64,000 bases of DNA. Source: Methylophilaceae bacterium. Its GTDB lineage: Bacteria; Pseudomonadota; Gammaproteobacteria; Burkholderiales; Methylophilaceae. Below are positions 18,732-28,110 of the stretch, piece by piece; positions within the stretch are counted from its first letter, which is position 1; each line of letters begins with the position of its first letter. The notes under the pieces are model-generated. The model saw only the letters and a list, made by a program, of their open reading frames with translations, had not been told where the DNA came from and did not search any database. Made by a program: the position numbers and the translations under genes. The stretch spans positions 62,001 through 126,000 of the forward strand of contig JADHPM010000001.1 of NCBI GenBank assembly GCA_016778465.1, written 5' to 3'.

Positions 18732-19298
18732 TTGGTTAGTTTAAACCCGCCCTTATGCGAGTTTGGTTGGAAAGCAAAAGACTTTAAATTAATAGGCGTC
18801 GACTCCAAAGTTTGGACTTTAGAGAATGCTTGCGGAGAGCATGGTCTAATAATTATGTTCATTTGTAATCACTGCCCATATGTTAAAGCTATTCTACCTC
18901 GATTGGTTGAAGATATAAGACAATTAAAAGAATTGGGGATAAATACTATTGCAATTTCAAGTAATGAGGTTGTTAATTACCCCGAGGATTCGTTTGAGAA
19001 CATGCAGATGATCGCGTCACAATATCAATTTTCTTTTCCTTATGTTTTTGATGAGACCCAAGAGGTGGCGAGAGATTATGATGCCATTTGCACGCCAGAT
19101 TTTTTTGGCTTCAATGCAAACTTTGAGCTACAGTATCGTGGCCGTTTTGATTCAACAGGGCGTGGAGAACCCCCACCAAATAATAAACGAGATTTATATG
19201 AGGCAATGAAGTTAGTTGCAAAAACACAGCAAGGACCACGACAACAATATTCAAGCATTGGATGTTCGATAAAATGGAAAGACAAAACGATTAATTAA
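18732..19298 (+). CDS. thioredoxin-fold redoxin family protein
   Basis: A 188-residue cytoplasmic thioredoxin-fold protein of the AhpC/TSA-like (PRX-like) group. The putative redox site is CNHCPY in IMFICNHCPYVKAILP. A later CTPDFFGF carries the cis-Pro-type segment, and PPPNNKRDL is typical of this family. The start chosen is TTG 18732: it follows a TAGGAG Shine-Dalgarno sequence by eight bases and gives MVSLNPPLCEFGWKAKDF, which matches the usual N terminus. ATG 18690 would overlap the rsmE coding start by 18 bases. The exact substrate is unknown; a thiol-disulfide or peroxide role is likely. Confidence 0.85.
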   Translation: MVSLNPPLCEFGWKAKDFKLIGVDSKVWTLENACGEHGLIIMFICNHCPYVKAILPRLVEDIRQLKELGINTIAISSNEVVNYPEDSFENMQMIASQYQFSFPYVFDETQEVARDYDAICTPDFFGFNANFELQYRGRFDSTGRGEPPPNNKRDLYEAMKLVAKTQQGPRQQYSSIGCSIKWKDKTIN

Positions 19299-19366
19299 AG
19301 ACGATCATAGCCTTGATTGAATAGGCTGTTTGGTTGATAATTAGGGATTATGAAATTAATTATTTA

Positions 19367-19384
19367 AGCATGGCTTATCATGCT
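19367..19384. promoter_or_regulatory. inverted repeat in the transketolase leader
   Basis: AGCATG and CATGCT arms (6 bp) flank a 6-base loop, 27 bases before the transketolase ATG. A weaker AGCCT/AGGCT pair lies at about 19309-19325. The 113-base gap holds no gene. These could be an operator or leader hairpin; nothing indicates a known riboswitch. Confidence 0.3.
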
Positions 19385-19411
19385 ATGTAAGTCATCATTT
19401 TGGGAGGTAAC

Positions 19412-21400
19412 ATGGCAACAAGACAAGATTTAGCGAATGCAATTCGCGCATTATCGATGGATGCGGTTCAGAAAGCAAAGTCCGGGCATCCTGGCGCGCC
19501 GATGGGGATGGCGGAAATTGGTGAAGTTCTATGGAATCATCATTTAAGTCACAATCCTACAAACCCGGATTGGGCAAACCGAGATCGATTTATCCTTTCA
19601 AATGGGCACGGCTCAATGCTAATTTATTCGCTTTTACACCTTACTGGTTATGATTTGCCAATGAAGGAAATAGAAAACTTTCGGCAGTTACACTCAAAGT
19701 GCGCGGGTCATCCTGAGTATGGTTATGCACCAGGTGTTGAGACAACAACTGGTCCTCTAGGACAAGGCATAAGTAATGGTGTTGGTTTTGCCATGGCTGA
19801 AAAGTTACTCGCGAATCAGTTTAATAAACCCGGGCATGATATTGTCGATCACTACACTTATGTTTTCATGGGTGATGGTTGCCTAATGGAAGGTGTCTCA
19901 CATGAAGCTTGCGCTCTCGCGGGAACATGGGGGCTTGGTAAGCTCATCGCTTTCTGGGATGATAATGGGATCTCCATTGATGGCCATATTGAGGGCTGGT
20001 ATACCGATGATACAGCCGGACGTTTTGAGTCTTATGGTTGGCATGCAATTCGTGATGTTGATGGCCATGATCCCGCTGCAGTCGAAAAAGCTATTCTTGA
20101 AGCCCAAAGTGTTAAAGACAAGCCAACGCTAATTTGTTGTAAAACTATTATTGGTAAAGGCTCACCAAACAAATCAGGCTCACATGATTGCCACGGCGCA
20201 CCTTTAGGTGAAGATGAAGTAGCTCTTGTACGAAAAGAAATTGGTTGGGATCACCCTCCTTTCTCTATTCCACAGGATGTCTATGATGGCTGGAACCAAA
20301 AAGAAAAGGGGCAGGCAAAAGAGGATGCTTGGAATGCAAAATTTGATGCCTATGCAAAAGAGTTCCCTGAGCTGGCTGCCGAATTTAAGCGGCGTATGGC
20401 GGGCGATCTTCCTACAAATTGGAAACAATACACCACAGAAATGATCAATGCTGCCAACGAGACTGGAGATAAAATGGCGACACGGAAAGCCTCACAGAAT
20501 GCAATTGGCGCATTAGCTGAGGTGTTACCAGAATTTATTGGCGGCTCAGCTGACCTAACAGGGTCGAACTTAACAAGCTGCGCCTCCTTTGAGCATGTTA
20601 GTGGCAAAAAGCCGGGAAATTATATTTCTTACGGTGTTAGAGAATTTGGTATGGCGGCTATTATGAACGGTATAGCTTTGCATGGTGGCTTTTTGCCTTT
20701 CGGCGGTACATTCCACATATTCACCGACTACATGAGAAACGGTATGCGAATGGCAGCACTGATGAAACAACGTGTAGTTTACGTTCTCACGCATGACTCA
20801 ATTGGTCAGGGCGAAGATGGACCAACCCATCAGCCAATTGAAACGACTTCAGGACTTCGTTTTATACCTCGTATGGAGGTATGGCGGCCATGCGACGCTA
20901 CAGAAGTGGCAGCAGCATGGACAGCGGCAGCTGAAAATACTGAAAATCCTACCAGTCTTGTGCTTACAAGACAAGGAACAGGTTTTCATAAGCGTTCAAC
21001 CTCACAACTGGCCGATATACGTAATGGCGGTTACGTTCTCTCTGACGCAGATGGTAATCCTGATGTAATTTTAATTGCTACAGGCTCAGAAGTGGATTTG
21101 GCAGTTAATTCGCAAGCAGCCTTAAAGGAACAGGGTATCAACGCAAGAGTAGTTTCGATGCCTTGCACTCAAGCTTTTGATCGTCAAGATAAGGCCTATC
21201 AAGATAGTGTCCTTACACCAGGCGTGAAGCGTGTCTCCATTGAGGTTGGTGTCACGGATTATTGGAGAAAATATGTAGGCCTTGAGGGTGCGTCTGTAGG
21301 TATTAATACCTACGGTGAGTCTGCGCCTGGGGGTGTTCTCATGGAACATTTTGGATTTACCGTTGAAAACGTTGTGAAAACGGTTAAATCGGTCCTGTAA
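19412..21400 (+). CDS. tkt: transketolase
   Basis: Transketolase moves two-carbon ketol units between sugar phosphates with thiamine diphosphate, in the pentose phosphate pathway and, in methylotrophs, in regenerating ribulose 5-phosphate for formaldehyde fixation. The 662-residue product has SGHPGAPMG at the N terminus, the TPP-binding [13 protein letters not shown] and the transketolase motif around [14 protein letters not shown] 19412 is preceded by a GGGAGG Shine-Dalgarno sequence at 19402-19407; an upstream TTG at 19400 lies before it and is rejected. Codons are G/C-richer than in the mur genes, as expected of a highly expressed gene. A strong hairpin follows. Confidence 0.97.
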   Translation: MATRQDLANAIRALSMDAVQKAKSGHPGAPMGMAEIGEVLWNHHLSHNPTNPDWANRDRFILSNGHGSMLIYSLLHLTGYDLPMKEIENFRQLHSKCAGHPEYGYAPGVETTTGPLGQGISNGVGFAMAEKLLANQFNKPGHDIVDHYTYVFMGDGCLMEGVSHEACALAGTWGLGKLIAFWDDNGISIDGHIEGWYTDDTAGRFESYGWHAIRDVDGHDPAAVEKAILEAQSVKDKPTLICCKTIIGKGSPNKSGSHDCHGAPLGEDEVALVRKEIGWDHPPFSIPQDVYDGWNQKEKGQAKEDAWNAKFDAYAKEFPELAAEFKRRMAGDLPTNWKQYTTEMINAANETGDKMATRKASQNAIGALAEVLPEFIGGSADLTGSNLTSCASFEHVSGKKPGNYISYGVREFGMAAIMNGIALHGGFLPFGGTFHIFTDYMRNGMRMAALMKQRVVYVLTHDSIGQGEDGPTHQPIETTSGLRFIPRMEVWRPCDATEVAAAWTAAAENTENPTSLVLTRQGTGFHKRSTSQLADIRNGGYVLSDADGNPDVILIATGSEVDLAVNSQAALKEQGINARVVSMPCTQAFDRQDKAYQDSVLTPGVKRVSIEVGVTDYWRKYVGLEGASVGINTYGESAPGGVLMEHFGFTVENVVKTVKSVL

Positions 21401-21421
21401 ATTTTTGTTTTAATGTTTCCT

Positions 21422-21463
21422 TAAGGCATCTTTTTAAATCTAAAAAGATGCCTTATTTTTTTT
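21422..21463 (+). terminator. rho-independent terminator after tkt
   Basis: A perfect stem with 13-bp arms (AAGGCATCTTTTT at 21423-21435 and its complement at 21442-21454, loop AAATCT) is followed by ATTTTTTTT. It ends only about 25 bases before the GAPDH start, so it either separates the two genes or acts as a partial terminator or processing signal inside one operon. Confidence 0.9.
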
Positions 21464-21487
21464 AAAAAACTATTTTAGGGTTTATTC

Positions 21488-22501
21488 ATGACAATTAATG
21501 TTGCAATTTCAGGTTTTGGCCGAATTGGGCGTCTTGTTCTTAGAGCTATTTATGAGAATCAATACAGCCATATTAAGGTGGTGGCAGTGAATTGCAGTCG
21601 TGGCACAATTGAGAAGCATGCCCATCTTTTGCGGTATGATAGCCAGCACGGTCGTTTTAATGTCGAGGTTCAGACTACTGAAAACGCCTTCATTGTTAAT
21701 GGAGACCGTATCCAATATTTCAACACACGTGATACTAAGGAATTGGCTTGGGATGAATTGAATGTCGATCTTGTGTTGGAGTGCACAGGTGCTTTTCGTG
21801 GTAAAGCAGCCTGCCAATTTCACTTGGACAATGGTGCAAAGAAAGTATTGATTTCTGCTCCGGGTGAAAAGGATGTCGATGCAACGATTGTTTATGGAGT
21901 GAATCATGATCAAATAAAAGCGGAACACACCGTCATTTCGAATGCGTCTTGCACAACAAATGGTTTAGCCCCAATTGTTAAGGTCATACAGGATAGTATT
22001 GGCATTGAATCAGGACTGATGAATACTATTCATTCTTACACCAACGACCAGGTCATTTTAGATAACATGCATGATGATGTAAGGCGAGCACGATCAGGCG
22101 CTGTGTCTATGATCCCAACTAAGACTGGGGCTGCCTCAGCGGTTGGTCTTGTTATTCCCGAGTTAAAAGGTAAGCTTGATGGTGTCGCGATTCGTGTGCC
22201 TACGTCAAATGTATCTTTAGTCGACCTAACTTTCACAACCAAGCGAGTAACAAGCAAAGATGAAGTGAACGGTCTTATGAAAAAGGCTGCCGAATCCCAT
22301 CTGAAAGGCATCCTAGTCTATAACGAAGAACCTCTGGTCTCAATTGATTTCAATCATACTTCAGGCTCAAGCTACTTTGATTCAACCCTCACGAAGGTCA
22401 GTGCTGACGGCAAATTGGTTAAAGTCTTTGGATGGTATGACAACGAGTGGGGCTTTAGTTGCCGCATGCTGGACACTGCAGTTGCAATGATGAAAGCCTA
22501 A
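21488..22501 (+). CDS. gap: type I glyceraldehyde-3-phosphate dehydrogenase
   Basis: This enzyme interconverts glyceraldehyde 3-phosphate and 1,3-bisphosphoglycerate. The 337-residue protein has the Rossmann motif GFGRIGR, the catalytic SNASCTTN with Cys155, the His in NTIHSYTND, and a C-terminal WYDNEWGFS. After the second strand, where NAD-specific enzymes have an Asp (AVND), this protein reads AVNCSRG. Loss of that Asp beside Ser/Arg resembles NADP-accepting enzymes, so anabolic NADPH use is possible (inference). An AGGG precedes the start, and pgk follows after two bases. Erythrose-4-phosphate dehydrogenase is a less likely alternative. Confidence 0.95.
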   Translation: MTINVAISGFGRIGRLVLRAIYENQYSHIKVVAVNCSRGTIEKHAHLLRYDSQHGRFNVEVQTTENAFIVNGDRIQYFNTRDTKELAWDELNVDLVLECTGAFRGKAACQFHLDNGAKKVLISAPGEKDVDATIVYGVNHDQIKAEHTVISNASCTTNGLAPIVKVIQDSIGIESGLMNTIHSYTNDQVILDNMHDDVRRARSGAVSMIPTKTGAASAVGLVIPELKGKLDGVAIRVPTSNVSLVDLTFTTKRVTSKDEVNGLMKKAAESHLKGILVYNEEPLVSIDFNHTSGSSYFDSTLTKVSADGKLVKVFGWYDNEWGFSCRMLDTAVAMMKA

Positions 22502-22503
22502 AT

Positions 22504-23682
22504 ATGGCTATCCTTAGAATCAGCGAAGTTGATTTAATAGGTCAGCGCGTGTTGATTCGTGCTGATTTAAATGTCCCTATGATGTCAGGTAAGATTGCTT
22601 CTGATAAGCGTATTCAAGCCTCCATTCCAACCATTCAGTATGCCATTAATCAAGGTGCTCGAGTTATGGTGACCTCGCATTTAGGTCGACCGACCGAGGG
22701 TGAATTTTCTGAGGAAAATTCCCTAGCCCCCGTTGCTGATTATCTTCGTAAGTATTTGGGTGCTCCAGTGCGTCTTCAACGTAATTGGGTGAGTGAGCCT
22801 TTTGAGGTAGTGCCGCAGGAATTAGTAGTCCTTGAAAATTGTCGTTTTAATGTTGGTGAAAAATCAAATGATGCAGTCTTGGCGAAACAATATGCCGCAC
22901 TGGCGGATGTCTTCGTTATGGATGCGTTTGGTACCGCTCATCGAAAACAAGCCTCTACTTATGGTGTGGCAGAGTTTTGCGAGACCTCATGTGCTGGTTT
23001 TTTATTTTTACAAGAGCTAGATTCAATTCACAGAGTCATGCTTGAACCTAACCATCCATTGGTTGCCGTTTTAGGGGGCTCTAAGTTATCCACCAAACTT
23101 CCAATTCTACATGCTCTTTCAGACAAAGTAGATCAACTTATTATGGGTGGTGGTATTGCGAATACCTTTTTAAAAGCCCAAGGTTATGATGTGGGTCAGT
23201 CCATGTACGAGGCGGGCTTTGTTGATCAAGCGAGAGCTATTATCAAAAAATTAGAACAGCGCGGGGCATCCTTACCAAAGATTATTGATGTCATTTGTGG
23301 TAAAAAATTTGACCCTAATGAGCCAGCGATTTTAAAGAAAATTAATCAGATGGAAGTCGATGACATGATATTTGATTTGGGTCCAGAGTCGATGAAGGGC
23401 ATTGAAGCTACGATCAAAGATGCCAAGACCATTTTATGGAATGGGCCCATTGGCGTCTTTGAATTTGCACAATTCTCACAAGGCACGCAAGCATTAGCTG
23501 AAGCCATTGCGAAATCGAATGCCTTTTCGTTAGCGGGGGGTGGGGACACCATTTCGGCCATTCAAATGTTTGATGCTGAAAAAGATTTATCTTACATATC
23601 CACCGCAGGTGGGGCTTTCTTAGAATTCATTGAGGGTAAAAAATTACCCACCATTGAAATTTTAGAGAAAAGGGCAGTTTGA
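22504..23682 (+). CDS. pgk: phosphoglycerate kinase
   Basis: Pgk interconverts 1,3-bisphosphoglycerate and ADP with 3-phosphoglycerate and ATP. From ATG 22504 it encodes 392 residues, the normal length; an in-frame start at 22459 lies inside gap and is rejected. Motifs: VLIRADLNVPM at the N terminus, TSHLGRP, LENCRFNVGEK, AVLGGSKLSTKL and the C-terminal nucleotide-binding LAGGGDTIS. It is two bases after gap and overlaps purC by one base, so gap-pgk-purC form one translationally coupled unit. Confidence 0.97.
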   Translation: MAILRISEVDLIGQRVLIRADLNVPMMSGKIASDKRIQASIPTIQYAINQGARVMVTSHLGRPTEGEFSEENSLAPVADYLRKYLGAPVRLQRNWVSEPFEVVPQELVVLENCRFNVGEKSNDAVLAKQYAALADVFVMDAFGTAHRKQASTYGVAEFCETSCAGFLFLQELDSIHRVMLEPNHPLVAVLGGSKLSTKLPILHALSDKVDQLIMGGGIANTFLKAQGYDVGQSMYEAGFVDQARAIIKKLEQRGASLPKIIDVICGKKFDPNEPAILKKINQMEVDDMIFDLGPESMKGIEATIKDAKTILWNGPIGVFEFAQFSQGTQALAEAIAKSNAFSLAGGGDTISAIQMFDAEKDLSYISTAGGAFLEFIEGKKLPTIEILEKRAV

Positions 23683-24566
23683 TGACATTACTCAAATCAA
23701 GTCTTGAGAGCTTGCCTCTTATTCATCAGGGTAAGGTACGTGATATTTATGATATTGATCAGAGAAAAATGCTCATTGTTACCACTGATCGTCTGTCTGC
23801 CTTTGATGTCATCATGGGCGAGCCCATCCCATATAAGGGGGAGGTATTAACGCGGATGGCTAACTTTTGGTTTGATTATTTTAAAGACATTCCCAATCAT
23901 TTAACGCATGAAAATCCTGAAGATTACGTTTTACCTGATGAGATTAGGCAGGTCAAAGGTCGTGCAATCGTGGTGAAAAAACTCATACCCATTCCGATTG
24001 AAGCTATCGTTCGAGGTTACATTATCGGAAGTGGTTGGAAGGAATACCAATTAAGCCAGACCATCTGCGGTATTGGCTTACCCGAAGGTCTAAAACAAGC
24101 AGATCGATTACCTCAAGTGTTATTTACACCGTCAAACAAGGCTGAACAAGGACAGCATGATGAGAATATCACGCTTGATCAATGCAGAAAACTCATCGGC
24201 GACGATCTTACACAAAAGGTAAGTGATATCAGTATAGAAATTTATTCAAAAGCAGCTGCATTAGCAAAAGCAAAGGGTATTATTATTGCTGATACTAAGT
24301 TTGAATTTGGTCTCGATAGTGACAATCAAGTCACCCTCATGGATGAGGTCCTAACCCCTGATTCCTCCCGCTTTTGGCCTGAGGAAAGTTATCAAGTTGG
24401 CGTGTCGCCTCCGAGTTTTGATAAGCAGTACGTGAGAGACTGGTTGGAATCTCAGACTTGGAACAAAAAAGCTCCCGCCCCAAAGCTACCAAAGAATGTG
24501 ATTGATGAGACCTCACAAAAATACATAGAAGTTTTTTTTAAAATTACAGGAAAAGGTCTTTCATGA
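23682..24566 (+). CDS. purC: phosphoribosylaminoimidazolesuccinocarboxamide synthase
   Basis: PurC (SAICAR synthase) joins aspartate to CAIR in purine synthesis, using ATP. The 294-residue protein belongs to the longer, yeast-like form. It has HQGKVRDIYD near the N terminus, TDRLSAFDVIMGEPIPYKG, the VVKKLIPIPIEAIVRGY segment, and the C-terminal DEVLTPDSSRFWP signature. ATG 23682 overlaps the pgk stop (TGATG); a TTG immediately upstream is the alternative. It overlaps the next small membrane gene by four bases. Confidence 0.96.
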   Translation: MTLLKSSLESLPLIHQGKVRDIYDIDQRKMLIVTTDRLSAFDVIMGEPIPYKGEVLTRMANFWFDYFKDIPNHLTHENPEDYVLPDEIRQVKGRAIVVKKLIPIPIEAIVRGYIIGSGWKEYQLSQTICGIGLPEGLKQADRLPQVLFTPSNKAEQGQHDENITLDQCRKLIGDDLTQKVSDISIEIYSKAAALAKAKGIIIADTKFEFGLDSDNQVTLMDEVLTPDSSRFWPEESYQVGVSPPSFDKQYVRDWLESQTWNKKAPAPKLPKNVIDETSQKYIEVFFKITGKGLS

Positions 24567-25021
24567 TCAATTGGCTTGATAAACGTTCATTTATTCAACT
24601 TTGTATTCTGGTACTTTTAGTCACAGGAGCCATTAATGGCTGGATTGCATCGATGAACATTGAAGGCGTGACCGCGCAAAAAATGCATCATAATTATCAG
24701 TTTTTTCCAGCACCCTATGTGATCGGTACGGTTTGGACTTTACTAATGTTGAGTTTAGCGTTTTGTTTTAAAAAGCTAACAGGCCATAGCTATTACCAAA
24801 AAGGTATTCTTTTTTTGTTTGTGATTTGTGTAGTTTATCCGATGTATACCATAGGTTTTTCATCGATAGGACTTATGATTGCGGGGAATTTAATTACTAT
24901 TGCAATTGCTAGTTTTTTGTCTGGCATTATTTTTGAAAAATTTAAATGGCTTGCAGGTATTGTTCTTTTAATTTCTGCTTGGGTAGTGTTTGTGACCTAC
25001 CTCATGTTTTTTATTCATTAA
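24563..25021 (+). CDS. five-span membrane protein, possible divergent TspO/MBR family
   Basis: A 152-residue protein with about five hydrophobic segments. The segment FFPAPYVIGTVWTLLML resembles the PP-W-F/VWT-LY signature at the second helix of TspO tryptophan-rich sensory proteins. Loop lengths and the late WLAGIVLLISAWVVFVTYL helix also fit that fold. Most of the conserved tryptophans are missing, so the assignment is tentative; it may simply be an uncharacterised inner-membrane protein. It overlaps purC by four bases and is followed by a bidirectional terminator. Confidence 0.6.
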   Translation: MINWLDKRSFIQLCILVLLVTGAINGWIASMNIEGVTAQKMHHNYQFFPAPYVIGTVWTLLMLSLAFCFKKLTGHSYYQKGILFLFVICVVYPMYTIGFSSIGLMIAGNLITIAIASFLSGIIFEKFKWLAGIVLLISAWVVFVTYLMFFIH

Positions 25022-25125
25022 TCTGAAGCTTACACGTACTCTTCAAGCATATTGAATTATTCAAATAACCTTCATTTTGCCCAACCTACTCTCTAAATAA
25101 GCAATTTTGATTTATTTGCAAACAT

Positions 25126-25157
25126 AAAAAAACCTGCCTTTAAAAGGCAGGTTTTTT
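25126..25157. terminator. bidirectional rho-independent terminator
   Basis: AACCTGCCTT (25131-25140) pairs with AAGGCAGGTT (25144-25153) around a 3-base loop. A-rich and T-rich flanks extend the stem and supply a U-tract in both directions. It lies between the convergent TspO-like gene and hppA and can serve both. The rest of 25022-25171 shows no gene. Confidence 0.92.
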
Positions 25158-25171
25158 AATAAAAAATCAGA

Positions 25172-27202
25172 TTATAAAATTGGCACAATAAGCAGAGCAA
25201 CAATGTTAATAATCTTAATCAACGGGTTAATTGCTGGACCCGCTGTATCTTTGTATGGATCACCCACAGTATCGCCAGTGACAGAGGCTTTATGCGCTTC
25301 CGATCCTTTACCACCGTGGTTACCGTCTTCGATATGTTTCTTCGCATTATCCCATGCGCCACCACCCGTACACATTGAAATTGCTACAAAAAGACCTGTT
25401 ACAATCGTACCCATCAAAAGACCGCCTAAAGCTTGTGGCCCTAAGTAGAAGCCAACTAAAATGGGAACAACAACTGGAATGATTGAAGGAATAATCATTT
25501 CCTTAATTGCTGCAACAGTTAATAGATCAACAGCCTTCGCATAGTCTGGCTGCGCTTTACCTGTCATGATGCCTTTAATGGTTTTAAACTGACGACGTAC
25601 CTCTTCAACTACTGAGGCAGCCGCACGACCCACCGCCTCCATAGCCATCGCGGCAAAAAGAAATGGAATTAAACCACCAATGAATAAACCTATAATGACC
25701 ATAGGTTCACTTAAGTCAAAGCGAGTAACCTCACCTAAATGTTCTTCGAGTTTATGCGTGTAGTCAGCAAATAACACCAAAGCAGCTAGGCCAGCAGATC
25801 CAATTGCATAACCTTTCGTGACAGCCTTGGTTGTGTTACCTACAGCATCAAGTGGGTCAGTGATATCACGAACTTTCTGGGGCATACCAGCCATTTCAGC
25901 AATACCACCAGCGTTATCGGTGATAGGACCATAAGCGTCAAGAGCCACAATAATACCCGCCATGCTTAACATTGAGGTGGCGGCAATAGCAACCCCATAA
26001 AGTCCGGCAAGGTCATAGGAGAAGTAAATAGCAGCACACACAGAGAGCACTGGAAGTGCAGTAGCCTTCATAGAAATACCTATGCCTGCAATAATATTCG
26101 TAGCATGACCACTTTCAGAGGCTTTTGCTACTTGTTGAACCGGTGCGTATTCAGTGCCAGTGTAGTATTCAGTAATCCAAACAAGTAAAGCGGTCAAAAT
26201 CAAACCAACAATGGCAGAGCCAAACAAAGCATTCGCTGAAACTATTTTTCCGTAAATCTCAAATCCCTCGGGGAACATATGATGCGTAACGTAGTAAAAA
26301 GCTACAGCAGAGAGTAATCCGGCAATTGCGAGACCACGATACAAGGCAGGCATAACATTTGTCATTTTACTGTTTGCCTTAACAAAGAAGCAACCAATCA
26401 CTGAAGCAATGATAGACGCAGCCCCAAGCGCTAATGGATATAGCACACCATTTGCATCTGAAACCATAAGCGCACCTAGGACCATTGTCGCAATAATGGT
26501 CACCGCATAAGTTTCAAAAAGGTCTGCTGCCATACCCGCACAGTCACCTACATTATCACCCACGTTATCTGCAATTACTGCTGGATTTCTAGGATCGTCC
26601 TCAGGAATACCAGCTTCAACCTTACCCACTAAATCAGCTCCGACATCAGCACCTTTAGTAAAGATACCGCCACCTAAACGAGCAAAAATAGAAATTAGTG
26701 ATGAACCAAAAGCTAAGCCAATAAGTGGATTTAAAGAGGCAGTTGAATTAAGAGTCTCACCACCCAAGTAAATGTAAAAACCTGCTACACCTAAGAGGCC
26801 GAGGCCTACTACTAACATTCCAGTAATCGCTCCACCTTTGAAGGCAACATCAAATGCTTGTGGCAGACCTTTTGTCGCTGCTTGCGCTGTTCTGACATTG
26901 GCGCGAACGGAGACGTTCATCCCAATAAAACCGCAAAGGCCAGAAAGAACAGCCCCTATAACAAAGCCGATTGCAGTATTCATATCAATAAAGTAGCCAA
27001 TGAGGATAGCTAAGATAACGCCAACAACACTAATCGTCTTGTATTGTCTGGCGAGATAAGCTGATGCGCCATTTTGAATTGCGGAAGCAATTCCTTTCAT
27101 TTTTGCATTACCATCGGATAAGCCGAAAATCCATTTTGACATAAGGGCACCGTATAAAACCGCGATGATTGCCGCCGCCAGTGCAAGGTTGGTTACTGAC
27201 AT
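25172..27202 (-). CDS. hppA: K+-independent proton-pumping inorganic pyrophosphatase
   Basis: A membrane-bound pyrophosphatase that pumps protons using PPi hydrolysis, recovering energy from biosynthesis. The 676-residue protein is predicted to have about 16 spans. It carries the PPi-binding signature DVGADLVGK at 186-194 and the DNVGDNVGD Mg-binding motif near 212-220. At GNTTKA (455-460) it has Lys459, the residue established as marking the K+-independent H+-pumping subclass (K+-dependent forms have Ala there). A GGAGG Shine-Dalgarno sequence at 27207-27211 and a good promoter upstream suggest its own strongly expressed transcript. Confidence 0.97.
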   Translation of the reverse strand: MSVTNLALAAAIIAVLYGALMSKWIFGLSDGNAKMKGIASAIQNGASAYLARQYKTISVVGVILAILIGYFIDMNTAIGFVIGAVLSGLCGFIGMNVSVRANVRTAQAATKGLPQAFDVAFKGGAITGMLVVGLGLLGVAGFYIYLGGETLNSTASLNPLIGLAFGSSLISIFARLGGGIFTKGADVGADLVGKVEAGIPEDDPRNPAVIADNVGDNVGDCAGMAADLFETYAVTIIATMVLGALMVSDANGVLYPLALGAASIIASVIGCFFVKANSKMTNVMPALYRGLAIAGLLSAVAFYYVTHHMFPEGFEIYGKIVSANALFGSAIVGLILTALLVWITEYYTGTEYAPVQQVAKASESGHATNIIAGIGISMKATALPVLSVCAAIYFSYDLAGLYGVAIAATSMLSMAGIIVALDAYGPITDNAGGIAEMAGMPQKVRDITDPLDAVGNTTKAVTKGYAIGSAGLAALVLFADYTHKLEEHLGEVTRFDLSEPMVIIGLFIGGLIPFLFAAMAMEAVGRAAASVVEEVRRQFKTIKGIMTGKAQPDYAKAVDLLTVAAIKEMIIPSIIPVVVPILVGFYLGPQALGGLLMGTIVTGLFVAISMCTGGGAWDNAKKHIEDGNHGGKGSEAHKASVTGDTVGDPYKDTAGPAINPLIKIINIVALLIVPIL

Positions 27203-27232
27203 AATTCCTCCGTTAGATGATTTGTATTCTTA

Positions 27233-27250
27233 AAGTCTTATATAAGACTT
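27233..27250. promoter_or_regulatory. 18-bp perfect palindrome in the hppA 5' leader
   Basis: AAGTCTTATATAAGACTT is fully self-complementary and falls inside the predicted hppA transcript, between the -10 box and the Shine-Dalgarno sequence. It could be an operator for a dimeric regulator or a leader hairpin that stabilises mRNA. It is not followed by a T-tract in the transcribed direction. Confidence 0.5.
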
Positions 27251-27267
27251 AAAAAAAAAGATTCCGC

Positions 27268-27295
27268 ATTATACCTTTTTTCGTGCAAGTCTCAA
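27268..27295 (-). promoter_or_regulatory. sigma-70-type promoter of hppA
   Basis: On the minus strand TTGAGA (27290-27295) is followed after 16 bases by a perfect TATAAT (27268-27273). Transcription would start near 27261, giving a leader of roughly 58 bases before the hppA ATG at 27202. Confidence 0.75.
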
Positions 27296-27318
27296 TCTTT
27301 AAAAGGGAATTTTTTTTA

Positions 27319-28110
27319 TTAATATTGGTTAGCCAACATTAAAAAACCGATGGCAACCAACAGGCAAGCAAATGATTTTTTTATTGCGCTATCAGGAATT
27401 TTTAACAACCAGGTAGCCGACAATTTCACAAAAATAAGGCTCGGGAGGGTTAAGAATAAAATAGCAGGTACATAAATGTAGCCAATCATGTCATTAGTGT
27501 TGTTATTATCAGCTGCCAAAAGAAGGCTTACGCTTGATCCCACGCCAATGACAAGTCCTAAAACACTCGAGATACCTACTGCGAGCTTAGGCGAGATATT
27601 TTTTCGTAACAAATAAGGTACAAATAAAGTACCTCCACCAATACCAATAAGTCCTGAAATCGCCGCAAAAACATAACCAATAAGTTGACTTTCAATTATG
27701 TTTGGAAATGGTTTGTGCGAAAATTTAGCTTGTTTTTTTATTATTTTGTAAGCTGCCACAAATGTGTAAACTATAAAACAAATTTTGATAATTTCGGTCG
27801 GTATATGTTTAAGATAAAAACCGATTGTAAATGAGCCAAATAAAACCCCGATCGCAAAGCGTTGAAAAATTACGCTATCGAAATTTCTGTTAGTAATGTG
27901 AGTTAGTGAAGCAGTGAGGCCACTAAAAATAATAGAAGCTAAAGAGGTAGCAATCCCAGATAATAAGCCAACCTCAAAACTTACGGAATGAAAATAAACC
28001 AAGCAATATGTCACCACTGGCACAATCAATAATCCGCCGCCGATTCCAAAAAGCCCTGCCATAGTCCCAATAAACATACCAGCAAGAATCAATAAAAAAA
28101 TTTCTATCAT
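27319..28110 (-). CDS. TauE/SafE family (DUF81) membrane transporter
   Basis: A 263-residue polytopic inner-membrane protein with about eight spans. It has the two repeated glycine-rich family motifs, FGIGGGLLIVPVV near residue 22 and LIGIGGGTLFVPYLL near the middle. Members export sulfite, sulfonates or related organic anions; the substrate here is unknown and no sulfur-metabolism gene lies beside it. It starts in a four-base overlap with the DciA gene. Weak T-rich sequence but no clear hairpin follows. Confidence 0.88.
   Translation of the reverse strand: MIEIFLLILAGMFIGTMAGLFGIGGGLLIVPVVTYCLVYFHSVSFEVGLLSGIATSLASIIFSGLTASLTHITNRNFDSVIFQRFAIGVLFGSFTIGFYLKHIPTEIIKICFIVYTFVAAYKIIKKQAKFSHKPFPNIIESQLIGYVFAAISGLIGIGGGTLFVPYLLRKNISPKLAVGISSVLGLVIGVGSSVSLLLAADNNNTNDMIGYIYVPAILFLTLPSLIFVKLSATWLLKIPDSAIKKSFACLLVAIGFLMLANQY

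Noticed and set aside
19299-19411. Riboswitch or leader peptide ahead of transketolase
   Set aside because: Only short inverted repeats are present; no conserved riboswitch core or small Shine-Dalgarno-led frame is visible.
21509-21928. 139-codon minus-strand frame opposite gap
   Set aside because: Antisense shadow of the GAPDH N-terminal half; no motif and no neighbour on that strand.
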